8,919 nucleotides of DNA, taken from contig JANYCM010000156.1 of NCBI GenBank assembly GCA_025360285.1, positions 1 through 8,919 on the forward strand, read 5' to 3'. The notes under the pieces are model-generated. The model worked only from the letters and a program-made list of their open reading frames with translations. It was not told where the DNA came from and searched no databases. This document shows positions 1 to 5,785 of the stretch, piece by piece. How positions within the stretch are numbered: position 1 is the first letter of the stretch; every line of letters begins with the position of its first letter. Both the position numbers and the translations under genes were made by a program. This DNA comes from Sphingomonadales bacterium (GTDB lineage Bacteria > Pseudomonadota > Alphaproteobacteria > Sphingomonadales > Sphingomonadaceae).

Positions 1-11
1 TTGACCCTAAT

Positions 12-61
12 CGCAATTTGCGCGGCGATTTGGGCCGCAACTGCCCCAAAACCGCGGTTTT
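12..61. promoter_or_regulatory. Two perfect palindromes upstream of the sigma-54 promoter
   Basis: Two perfect palindromes lie ahead of the -24/-12 promoter. CGCAA-T-TTGCG is at 12-22, about 70-80 bases upstream of the predicted transcript start. AAAACCGCGGTTTT is at 48-61, ending just before the -24 box. Sigma-54 promoters need an upstream enhancer-binding activator, so the first is a candidate activator site. The second is close to the polymerase footprint and could instead be the tail of a terminator for an upstream gene outside the window. The palindromes are seen directly; the roles are guesses. Confidence 0.25.
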
Positions 62-65
62 TCAC

Positions 66-83
66 TTGGCACGGGCTTTGCAT
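66..83 (+). promoter_or_regulatory. Sigma-54 (RpoN) -24/-12 promoter of the small exported protein
   Basis: The sequence TTGGCACGGGCTTTGCA at 66-82 matches the RpoN consensus YTGGCACGRNNNTTGCW at every fixed position. The invariant GG (68-69) and GC (80-81) are exactly 12 bases apart. Transcription would start near base 92-94, leaving a leader of about 40 bases before the ATG at 134. RpoN promoters need an ATP-dependent enhancer-binding activator, so this gene should be off unless a specific signal is present. Confidence 0.75.
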
Positions 84-133
84 GGTTCTTGGCAAGCGCT
101 TCGGCGCACCCGATCAGATAACAGGAAGCCGCC

Positions 134-358
134 ATGACCACGATTTCCGCCACCCGCCGCCTTTTCGCCATCGTCGCTTTGGCGCTCGCTGGTTTCGCCG
201 CCCCCGCCCTGGCGCTGGCGCCATTCGAATCGAGCCTGTCGCTGGGTGCCGGCCATGGCACCCCGGATGCCGCGACCTTCATGATGCTGTCGATCGGCCT
301 GCTGATGGTCGTCCTCGCCAACCGCCGCCGCACGATGGATACCATCGTCAGCGCCTGA
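134..358 (+). CDS. Small exported protein with a PEP-CTERM-like tail
   Basis: A 74-residue protein of unknown specific function. Residues 1-28 form a Sec signal peptide: a short basic start (R8, R9), a hydrophobic core, and a probable cleavage after an Ala-rich stretch near residues 23-28. A short linker of about 15 residues with a Gly-rich patch follows. The C terminus has the sequence TPDAATF at about 43-49, a hydrophobic helix, then the basic cluster NRRR at about 63-66. That order (a Pro-acidic motif, one membrane helix, Arg cluster) is the layout of PEP-CTERM exosortase sorting signals, here with TPDAAT in place of the usual PEP box. After processing almost nothing would remain, so it may be a tiny surface or matrix peptide. 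The ATG at 134 is preceded by AGGAAG at 123-128. It has its own sigma-54 promoter and terminator, so it is monocistronic. Several PEP-CTERM systems are known to be controlled by PrsK/PrsR with RpoN, which supports the assignment. It could also be a plain small membrane protein. Confidence 0.7.
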   Translation: MTTISATRRLFAIVALALAGFAAPALALAPFESSLSLGAGHGTPDAATFMMLSIGLLMVVLANRRRTMDTIVSA

Positions 359-427
359 TTACCGCCTTTCACGCTTTGCGACAGCGCCCTGGTCACCCCC
401 CCTCCAGTCCAGGTCGCTGCGCTGATC

Positions 428-465
428 AACCGGCCGGAGCCTCGCGCTCCGGCCGGTTTTGGTTT
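428..465 (+). terminator. Intrinsic terminator after the small exported protein
   Basis: A perfect 13-bp stem (428-440 paired with 446-458) with loop CTCGC is followed by TTTTGGTTT. This is a strong rho-independent terminator 70 bases beyond the stop codon at 358. It separates the sigma-54 unit from bciB. The stretch 359-427 between the stop and the stem shows nothing else recognisable. Confidence 0.85.
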
Positions 466-498
466 GATCCGTTGGGGACGATCCGCCACAACACTCCC

Positions 499-1755
499 GT
501 GACGAATTTCCCGCAAAATCCCGATCCTGCCGCTCCCGTCTGGTCGCCGCCGCTCGCCGCCGCCGTGCCGCGCAGCCTGTGCACCGATTGCGGGATTTCG
601 CGCAGCAGCACGCCGGCCGATTGCGGCACCGCCTGCCAGTTCATCAATCCCGATTATCCGGCGCTTGAGGCGCGCATCCATGGCCGCAGCCGCGACCCGG
701 CCAAACCCGACGAAGCGTTTTTCGGCCCGTTCCGCGCCCTGTATCGCGCCTCGCTGAAGGCGCCGATCAAGGGCGCGCAATGGACCGGCATCACCACGCG
801 CCTTGCCGAAAAGCTGCTGGAGGCCGATGCTGTCGACGCCGTGCTGACGATGGCGCCGGCCGCCGATGACGCCTGGAAGCCGGTGCCGGTGATCGTGACC
901 CGCATCGAAGGCATGGCGCAGGTGCGCGGCATGCGCATGGGCTATGCGCCGCTGCTCGCCTTGCTCGAACCCGCCCGTGCTGCCGGCCACAAGCGGGTCG
1001 CCATCATCGGTATCCCCTGCCAGGTCCATGCCCTGCGCGCGTTGGAGGCAAAGCTCGGCTTCGACAAAATCTATGTCATCGGCACGCCGTGTTCGGACAA
1101 TACGACGACCGAAAATTTCCATGAATTCCTGGGGTTGCTGTCGGACGCACCCGAAACCATCACCTATCTGGAATTTCGCGCCGATTATCATGTCGAACTG
1201 CGGTTCAGCGACGGCCGCAAAAAGGCCGTGCCCTTCCTGATGCTGCCGCTGTCCAATTTGCGCCCGGATTTCTTCCCGCTGACCTGCCGGACCTGCGTCG
1301 ATTACACCAATACGCTCGCCGACATCACTATCGGCTATATGGGCGGCAGCGGCGAACAATGGCTGATCGTCCGCAATGACCGCGGTGCCGAACTCATCGC
1401 GCTGCTCGGCGACGAACTGCGCACCGCCGCGCCCGCTGACAGCGGCAAGCGCGCCGGGCCGGTGAAGGGTTTCCTCGCCAACACCGAACGCGCCGCCGGT
1501 GGGCTGCCGCTGCGCCGGATGCCGCAATGGTTGCGGCCCATCATTGGCTGGCTGATGCCGCGCGTTGGCCCCAAGGGGCTGGAATTCGCCCGCGCCCGCG
1601 TTGAAATGAAGGCGGTGGAATCGATCATTCACCTGCGCCGGGAAAAGCCGGCGCGAATGAAGGCGATGGTGCCGGATCATGTCTGGAAGCTTGTGGCGCC
1701 CTATGGGCTGGCACCCGCGCCAGGAGAACGCGGCGAGGATCGGCCCGTATTGTAG
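499..1755 (+). CDS. bciB: BciB-type divinyl (proto)chlorophyllide 8-vinyl reductase (FrhB family)
   Basis: A 418-residue member of the F420 hydrogenase beta-subunit (FrhB) family, best matching BciB. BciB is the ferredoxin-dependent Fe-S/flavin enzyme that reduces the C8 vinyl group during (bacterio)chlorophyll synthesis in the cytosol. The N terminus has an iron-sulfur set C28-x2-C31-x10-C42-x3-C46. Further conserved cysteines are C174 in GIPC, C198 in GTPCSDN, and the pair C263/C266 in CRTCVDYTN. The block LADITIGYMGG followed by QWLIVRN is typical of the BciB/7-hydroxymethyl chlorophyll reductase branch. GTG at 499 is chosen because it starts about 27 residues before the first cysteine and is the only GTG/ATG start near the conserved region. 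There is no good ribosome site; an in-frame TTG at 472 is less likely. The open frame runs upstream to base 1, but that part looks non-coding and overlaps the small gene and terminator. It implies a bacteriochlorophyll-making host, although no other photosynthesis gene is in the window. A related FrhB-family reductase cannot be excluded. Confidence 0.82.
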   Translation: MTNFPQNPDPAAPVWSPPLAAAVPRSLCTDCGISRSSTPADCGTACQFINPDYPALEARIHGRSRDPAKPDEAFFGPFRALYRASLKAPIKGAQWTGITTRLAEKLLEADAVDAVLTMAPAADDAWKPVPVIVTRIEGMAQVRGMRMGYAPLLALLEPARAAGHKRVAIIGIPCQVHALRALEAKLGFDKIYVIGTPCSDNTTTENFHEFLGLLSDAPETITYLEFRADYHVELRFSDGRKKAVPFLMLPLSNLRPDFFPLTCRTCVDYTNTLADITIGYMGGSGEQWLIVRNDRGAELIALLGDELRTAAPADSGKRAGPVKGFLANTERAAGGLPLRRMPQWLRPIIGWLMPRVGPKGLEFARARVEMKAVESIIHLRREKPARMKAMVPDHVWKLVAPYGLAPAPGERGEDRPVL

Positions 1756-1803
1756 TTGTAACACGGATATGGCAATTTTGCAGCGATGGGGGACCAACGC
1801 GCC

Positions 1804-3663
1804 ATGACTTTGCCATCCGTTCGACACGCCCGGCGCACCGCCGCCGCCATGATTGCTGCCTTGCTGGCCAGCGCCACCACGGCGCAGGTGCCACCGCCGC
1901 CGCCGGCAGAAACCCTGATCCGCAACGTCGCTGTCTTCGATGGTGACCGCGCGCTGGGTCGCCATGATGTGCTGATCCGCGGCGGCATCATCGCCGACAC
2001 AAATTATCGCGGCAAAGTGACGGCGACGATGCGCAGCGTCGATGGCACTGGCAAGACGCTGCTGCCGGGACTCATTGATGCCCATGTCCATGCCTTTGGC
2101 GGCCAGGATGATGCGCTGCTGTTCGGCGTCACCACCCAGCTCGACATGTTCAGCGCACCGCAATCCACCGCCGCGGTGCGCGCCAAAATGGCGGCGCACA
2201 GCAATCCGGCGATGGCCGATATCTTCACCTCGGGCATCCTCGCCACCGTGCCCAAGGGCCATGGCACCGAATATGGCTTTGATATCCCGACGCTGACAGC
2301 GCCCGCCGAGGCCGATGCCTTTGTCGCGGCGCGGATCGCCGAAGGGTCGGACTTCATCAAGATCATCGATGAACCCGGCACCACCGTCGGCCGCAAGATC
2401 CCGACGCTGGATGCCGCCACCATCACGGCCATCGTCACCGCTGCGCACAAGCGCGGCAAGCTGGCCGTCGTCCATGTGCAAAGCCTCGCCACCGCCACCG
2501 AATCGGTCAATGCCGGCGCCGATGGCCTGGCGCATCTGTTCATCGATCAGGATGGCGGCACGGGCTTTGCGGCGCTGGCCCGGGCGCACCACATCTTCGT
2601 CATCCCGACTTATACGGTGTTCGAAGGCTTTGCCGGCCGGGCCGGGGCGGCGCCGCTGCTTGATGTCCCGGCGCTTGCCGGGCTGTTGCCGGCGCCGGCC
2701 ATCACATCGCTCAAGGAGGCCTTTGGCAAGGACCGCGCCGCCAAGCTGGATGCCATCGAAGCCGGCAATATCAGCGCGCTGGCCCGCGCCGGCGTGCCGA
2801 TCCTCGCCGGCACCGATGCCGGCAACCCCGGCACCTGGTGGGGCCTCAGCCTGCATCACGAGATCGACCTGCTGGCGAAGGCCGGGCTCTCGCCGGCGGC
2901 CGCGCTGACCGCCGCCACCGCCGCCCCGGCGCGGGCCTTTCGCCTCGCCGATCGCGGCCGCATCGCCCGGGGGCTGAAGGCCGATCTGTTGATGGTCAAT
3001 GGCGACCCGCTGACCAACCTTGCCGCCGTTCATGATATCGCCGAAATCTGGAAGGATGGCCAATCGGCCAATTCGCTGCGTGATGCCCGCCGCACCGCGC
3101 TCATCGCCGCCGCCAGCGTCAAGGGGCCGCCGCCGTTGGCCCTGCCCGCCGGGGGCCGCATCGGCGGCTTTGGCCTTGTCAGCGGCCAGCCCAGTCTGAC
3201 CGGGCCGCTTGGCGCCGGCTGGCAGGTTTCGACCGACAGTATCGCCGGCGGCACGTCAGTGGTGGCACTGGCGGCCGGCGGCACCGCCCCCAAGGGCCAG
3301 CAGGCACTGGCGCTGGACGGTGTCATCAAGGGCGATTTCATCGCGCCCTGGGCCGGGGTCGCCTTCAACCCCGGCGCGCAGCCGTTTCAGCCCGGCAATC
3401 TGTCGGCCGCGACCGCCATCCGTTTCTGGGCGCGCGGCACCGGCAAGGGTTTTGCGGTGATGGGCTTTTCGACCAAGGGCGGCCCGCGGCCATCGACGCG
3501 GCCGATCAGCGTTGGCGCCGAATGGGCCGAAGTGACGGTGAACTTTGCCGATCTGGCGGGGTTCGATCCCGCGGCGGCGACCCTGTTGCTGATCACGGCG
3601 ACACAGCCGGCGGGGCCGTTCCACCTGGAAATCGCCGATGTGCGGCTGGTGGGGGCACCGTAG
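1804..3663 (+). CDS. Secreted metal-dependent amidohydrolase with C-terminal CIA30-like domain
   Basis: A 619-residue exported amidohydrolase of the imidazolonepropionase-like group; the substrate is unknown. Residues 1-28 are a signal peptide with an Arg pair, followed by a Pro-rich linker. The TIM-barrel metal site is complete: H94 and H96 in DAHVH, K186 in DFIKIIDE (the likely carboxylated lysine), H224 in VVHVQS, H244 in GLAHLF, and D338 in AGTDAGNPG. Residues about 40-70 and 390-425 form the usual flanking beta-sandwich. Residues about 450-619 are an additional beta-rich domain resembling CIA30/galactose-binding folds, which could hold the enzyme to a carbohydrate or protein partner. Such enzymes often hydrolyse cyclic amides or Xaa-Pro dipeptides outside the cytoplasm, but nothing here fixes the substrate. 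ATG at 1804 has GGGGGA 11 bases upstream and gives the better signal peptide; ATG at 1786 would add six residues. It lies just downstream of bciB, perhaps cotranscribed, and converges with the TPR gene. Confidence 0.85.
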   Translation: MTLPSVRHARRTAAAMIAALLASATTAQVPPPPPAETLIRNVAVFDGDRALGRHDVLIRGGIIADTNYRGKVTATMRSVDGTGKTLLPGLIDAHVHAFGGQDDALLFGVTTQLDMFSAPQSTAAVRAKMAAHSNPAMADIFTSGILATVPKGHGTEYGFDIPTLTAPAEADAFVAARIAEGSDFIKIIDEPGTTVGRKIPTLDAATITAIVTAAHKRGKLAVVHVQSLATATESVNAGADGLAHLFIDQDGGTGFAALARAHHIFVIPTYTVFEGFAGRAGAAPLLDVPALAGLLPAPAITSLKEAFGKDRAAKLDAIEAGNISALARAGVPILAGTDAGNPGTWWGLSLHHEIDLLAKAGLSPAAALTAATAAPARAFRLADRGRIARGLKADLLMVNGDPLTNLAAVHDIAEIWKDGQSANSLRDARRTALIAAASVKGPPPLALPAGGRIGGFGLVSGQPSLTGPLGAGWQVSTDSIAGGTSVVALAAGGTAPKGQQALALDGVIKGDFIAPWAGVAFNPGAQPFQPGNLSAATAIRFWARGTGKGFAVMGFSTKGGPRPSTRPISVGAEWAEVTVNFADLAGFDPAAATLLLITATQPAGPFHLEIADVRLVGAP

Positions 3664-3688
3664 AGGGGGGGCTTTCGGGTTGAACGCA

Positions 3689-3715
3689 ACTCCCTACCCC
3701 TTGCGGGGAGGGAGT
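3689..3715. terminator. Hairpin between convergent genes, probable bidirectional terminator
   Basis: Bases 3690-3700 pair with 3705-3714 around the loop TTGC, extended by A3689-T3715: an 11-bp stem with one bulged A at 3696. It sits in the 60-base gap between the ends of the amidohydrolase (3663) and the TPR gene (3724). No T-run follows on either strand, so it may stop transcription weakly or protect 3' ends. It is a relative of the GC-rich hairpins at 5107-5129 and 7682-7706. Confidence 0.5.
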
Positions 3716-3723
3716 AGCTCACG

Positions 3724-4290
3724 TCACGCCGTCAGCGTCTTGCGCCGCACTGTCTGGAAGCGCTGCAATTGTTCGGCCGGCTCGGCCCATTGCGGCGCCA
3801 GTTGCGCGGCGCGGCTGTAATCTTCAAAGGCTTCGCGGGCGCGGCCCAGTGCCTCATAGGCGATCGCGCGGTGATAATAGGCGATTTCCGGCCGTGCCGG
3901 GTTGCGCGCGATGCCCTCGCTGAGCACCGTCACCGCCTCGGCATCGCGACCGCCGATTTCAATGAGCACAACGCCCTTGTTGACCCAGGCGTCGGCGCTG
4001 TCGGGGCGGGCGATGATCGCCGCGTCATAATCGCCGAGGGCGGCCTTCAGGTCACCGATACGCAGATGGAGGATGCCGCGATTGACCAGCGTGGCGGCCC
4101 GGTCGGCGACGGCTAGGCCGGAACGGGCCAGTGCGCGGTCACACAAGTTCAGGGCAGCAGGGCTGGCGGCACCAATGCGGGCCGCCTCGTAACAGCCATG
4201 CGCCGCGCCGGCATCAGCGACCCGCGGCCCGACACAGGCGGCGGTGGCAGTGACAAGCAGCAAAGCGGCGAAACGCAGCGGCGCGATCAT
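3724..4290 (-). CDS. Exported TPR-repeat protein, possible lipoprotein
   Basis: A 188-residue protein with an N-terminal export signal and about three tetratricopeptide repeats (roughly residues 66-99, 100-133 and 136-168), which usually act as protein-protein scaffolds. The signal ends in TATAAC with C19 in the position of a lipoprotein cysteine, but the lipobox is weak (Thr at -3), so ordinary signal peptidase cleavage is also possible. C33 and C50 in the mature part could form a disulfide in the periplasm. ATG at 4290 is chosen because GAGGA lies 5-6 bases upstream; longer in-frame starts lack a ribosome site and would run close to the neighbouring stop. It follows the DUF465 gene by 52 bases on the same strand, probably in one operon. 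The specific partner or process is not recognisable. Confidence 0.85.
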   Translation of the reverse strand: MIAPLRFAALLLVTATAACVGPRVADAGAAHGCYEAARIGAASPAALNLCDRALARSGLAVADRAATLVNRGILHLRIGDLKAALGDYDAAIIARPDSADAWVNKGVVLIEIGGRDAEAVTVLSEGIARNPARPEIAYYHRAIAYEALGRAREAFEDYSRAAQLAPQWAEPAEQLQRFQTVRRKTLTA

Positions 4291-4342
4291 CGGGTCCTCA
4301 ATCGGCCGCCCCCATAGCATGGCGCCGGGTGGTGCGAAACGG

Positions 4343-4540
4343 TCAGGCAATGATGTCGGGAATCAGCATGTCTTCCAGCACGGCGATTTCGTCGCGCAGG
4401 CGCAGTTTGCGCTTCTTGAAGCGCTGCAACTGGATCATGTCGGGGTTGGGCATCAGGCGCAGCGCTTCGATGGCGGTATCAAGATCACGATGATCGCGCC
4501 GGGCGATCTCGATCCGCGCCCTGATCTCCGCCTCCTCCAC
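4343..4540 (-). CDS. YdcH/DUF465 family protein, first copy
   Basis: A 65-residue protein with the DUF465 (YdcH) pattern: a helix containing DHRDLDTAIEAL (residues 16-27), a turn with PNPD (31-34), then the basic helix LQRFKKRKLRLRDEI (38-52) and the tail LIPDIIA. It should form a small helical coiled-coil hairpin; the family has no settled biochemical function. The start is GTG at 4540 with AAGGG 8 bases upstream, which gives the usual family length; the frame is open further upstream but that part looks non-coding. A plausible promoter lies about 70-95 bases upstream (4607-4635). It is the first gene of a likely two-gene unit with the TPR protein, and is divergent from a second DUF465 gene. 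Confidence 0.82.
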   Translation of the reverse strand: MEEAEIRARIEIARRDHRDLDTAIEALRLMPNPDMIQLQRFKKRKLRLRDEIAVLEDMLIPDIIA

Positions 4541-4606
4541 GCTGTCGTCCCTTTCGTCTGCCCCGAGTCGCGCCAGGGCCGGCCAGCGGCTCCCAGATTC
4601 GCCGCC

Positions 4607-4635
4607 GCTATATCTGGGGGCAAGGCCCCTGCCAA
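4607..4635 (-). promoter_or_regulatory. Putative sigma-70-type promoter of the DUF465-TPR unit
   Basis: On the minus strand, TTGGCA (4630-4635) is followed after 17 bases by TATAGC (4607-4612). Initiation near base 4600 would give a leader of about 60 bases before the GTG at 4540. The spacing is ideal and the -35 is good, but the -10 matches only four of six positions and no experiment supports it. Confidence 0.35.
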
Positions 4636-4718
4636 CGCAACCAGATACCGGCCTGCCCCGGTGATGGCGCGGGATGCAAAAGCAGATTTGGACAAGCGCT
4701 GGCAAGTGTGATTGACTT

Positions 4719-4800
4719 CATGATCCCACCGTCCGGGTAGCCGGACATGATGAAAATGTCCGGGTAGCCGGACATGATCGAAACGTCCGGGCAACCGGAC
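4719..4800 (+). repeat. Three tandem 27-bp repeats, each with a 6-bp-stem hairpin
   Basis: Three units start at 4719, 4746 and 4773 with an exact 27-base period. Each is CATGAT, six variable bases (cccacc, gaaaat, cgaaac), then GTCCGG, a four-base loop (GTAG, GTAG, GCAA) and CCGGA, with the closing C supplied by the next base. The arms GTCCGG/CCGGAC pair perfectly at 4731-4746, 4758-4773 and 4785-4800. In the second unit the arms extend to 8 bp (4756-4775). Between units 1 and 2 a competing 8-bp pairing is possible (4741-4748 with 4756-4763). The array ends 7 bases before the ribosome site of the downstream DUF465 gene. It could be tandem operators or a structured leader. Confidence 0.9.
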
Positions 4801-4818
4801 CTTTTCAGGGAGACACCG

Positions 4819-4977
4819 ATGGCCAGTGCCCATCTCAACAGCCTCACCGCCCGCCACGCCGCGCTCGACGCGTCGGTCGCCGCCGAAACGCGCCGGCCGC
4901 TGCCCGATCAGGTCCGGCTGGCGCGGTTGAAGCGAGAGAAGCTGAAGGTCAAGGAGGAGATGACGCGCAGCGCGTAG
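4819..4977 (+). CDS. YdcH/DUF465 family protein, second copy
   Basis: A 52-residue DUF465 (YdcH) protein with the pattern HLNSLTARHAALDASVAAE, then PLPDQVRLARLKREKLKVKEE: two short helices joined by a Pro turn, the second strongly basic. It is expected to be a small coiled-coil protein; the family function is not established. ATG at 4819 is preceded by AGGGAGA at 4807-4813, an ideal ribosome site; an in-frame ATG at 4774 lies inside the repeat array and lacks one. The last residues, MTRSA, and the stop are encoded by bases 4960-4977, which overlap the left tip of an inverted-repeat element, so the C terminus may have been altered by its insertion. It is divergent from the first DUF465 gene and convergent with dksA. 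Confidence 0.82.
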   Translation: MASAHLNSLTARHAALDASVAAETRRPLPDQVRLARLKREKLKVKEEMTRSA

Positions 4978-5106
4978 CGCCGCGCGGCCGGCGATCAGCG
5001 TAGCTGAGCGCGGACTCGCGCAAGCTCGGCCGGCGGGGCGGCGGGGTCTTCACCCGCCGAACCCGTCCGACGCCAGCATGGGCTTTGCCCCTGCCCCTTT
5101 TCTAAA

Positions 5107-5129
5107 ACCTCTCCCCTTGTGGGAGAGGT
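5107..5129. repeat. GC-rich hairpin in the centre of the inverted-repeat element
   Basis: ACCTCTCCC (5107-5115) pairs with GGGAGAGGT (5121-5129), a perfect 9-bp stem around a five-base loop. It belongs to the same CTCTCCC/GGGAGAG hairpin type as 3689-3715 and 7682-7706. It may add to transcription termination on either strand. Confidence 0.55.
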
Positions 5130-5189
5130 CGGACTCGGCACCTTCGCCGAACCGGGAGAGGGGTGGTGGGTGACGATGCGGAAGAAGTC

Positions 5190-5221
5190 AGAAAGAAAAA
5201 AAGCACGGGCAAAGCCCGTGC
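5190..5221 (-). terminator. Intrinsic terminator of dksA
   Basis: Read on the minus strand, GCACGGGC-TTT-GCCCGTGC (5203-5221) forms a perfect 8-bp stem. It is followed by seven T residues (complement of 5196-5202) and then CTTTC. This is a textbook rho-independent terminator about 105 bases after the dksA stop codon. It lies at the inner edge of the right arm of the inverted-repeat element, so the element, or the right half of it, may supply the terminator. Confidence 0.8.
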
Positions 5222-5323
5222 CGACGTCGGACGGGTTCGGCGGGGGAAGATGCCGCCGCCCCGCCGGCGGCGCGTGCGCCTGTCGGCGCGCTTGGCTTCG
5301 CCAGGCGCGCGCGGCGCTGCGCG

Positions 5324-5785
5324 TCACTCTTCCTTCGTCACCTTCTCGTCCCGCTCATGCCGCTCCTGCGCCTCCAGCGTCATCGTCGCGATCGGCCGGG
5401 CTTCCAGGCGTTGCAGCGAGATCGGTTCACCTGTGACTTCGCAATAACCATAATCACCGCTTTCGATACGGCGCAGCGCGGAATCGATCTTGCTGATCAC
5501 CTTGCGCTGGCGGTCGCGGGTGCGCAGTTCGATGCTCCAGTCGGTTTCGCTGCTGGCACGGTCATTGACGTCAGGCTCGCGCATCGGTTCGGCCTTGAGC
5601 GTCTGCAAGGTACCTGCCGATTCGCGCAGGATCGATTCCTTCCAGTCGATCAGCTTGGCACGAAAATAGGCCAATTGCCGCGGATTCATGAACTCTTCGT
5701 CGGCGCTTGGCCGGTACCCCGCCGGCAGCACCACCGCGTCACGCCCGGCATCTTCATCCCGTTGCAATGTAATCGACGAATCCAT
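5324..5785 (-). CDS. dksA: DksA/TraR family RNA polymerase-binding regulator
   Basis: A 153-residue DksA. The family binds the RNA polymerase secondary channel and, with ppGpp, adjusts transcription during starvation. Residues about 33-110 form the coiled coil, with the tip motif DVNDRA carrying the two key aspartates D72 and D75. Residues about 112-145 correspond to the zinc-finger globular domain, but only C115 of the four E. coli cysteines remains; T118, T136 and A139 occupy the other positions. That loss is typical of alphaproteobacterial DksA, so it is not a defect. The ATG at 5785 has GGGAG about 9 bases upstream. The gene is probably monocistronic, ending in the intrinsic terminator at 5190-5221. 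The 178 bases upstream (5786-5963), up to the phaR stop, hold its promoter, but I see no convincing -35/-10 pair. A DksA paralogue of narrower role is possible. Confidence 0.9.
   Translation of the reverse strand: MDSSITLQRDEDAGRDAVVLPAGYRPSADEEFMNPRQLAYFRAKLIDWKESILRESAGTLQTLKAEPMREPDVNDRASSETDWSIELRTRDRQRKVISKIDSALRRIESGDYGYCEVTGEPISLQRLEARPIATMTLEAQERHERDEKVTKEE

Larger units (their letters stand above)
4961..5326. repeat. Inverted-repeat element (REP/MITE-like) between convergent genes
   Basis: This fills the gene-free stretch between the second DUF465 gene and dksA. Both ends carry TGACGCGCAGCGC in inverted orientation (4961-4973 and 5314-5326). The inner arms 5030-5090 and 5207-5267 are complementary at 55 of 61 positions by direct comparison. 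Between outer tips and inner arms the similarity is patchy, with small hairpins (TCAGC-GTA-GCTGA at 4995-5007; an 11-bp stem with TTC loop at 5286-5310). The 116-base centre holds an ACCTCTCCC...GGGAGAGGT hairpin (5107-5129), a TCGGC...GCCGA hairpin (5135-5150) and a second GGGAGAGG copy (5154-5161) that could pair with the same left arm. No transposase is present, and no target duplication is obvious. A dispersed non-autonomous element is the likeliest reading. Confidence 0.75.

Noticed and set aside
1..498. The upstream extension of the bciB reading frame to base 1
   Set aside because: It overlaps the small exported gene, its sigma-54 promoter and a strong terminator, and its translation is Arg/His/Pro-rich low-complexity sequence.
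7..3063. A 1018-codon open frame on the minus strand opposite bciB and the amidohydrolase
   Set aside because: It is Gly/Arg/His-rich with no recognisable domain and is antisense to two well-supported genes. In GC-rich DNA such long antisense frames arise from codon bias.
4719..4800. A mini-CRISPR array
   Set aside because: The variable parts are only six bases, there are three units, and each repeat contains a full hairpin with no cas genes nearby. This is a tandem repeat, not repeat-spacer architecture.
4453..4857. A minus-strand protein with a nine-residue RLPG repeat
   Set aside because: The peptide repeat simply reflects the 27-base DNA period, a multiple of three, and the frame runs through promoter DNA and antisense to a DUF465 gene.
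4995..5327. A 110-residue minus-strand protein within the inverted-repeat element
   Set aside because: Its sequence follows the repeat arms and hairpins, includes the terminator T-run, and has no domain. It is a translation of the repeat.
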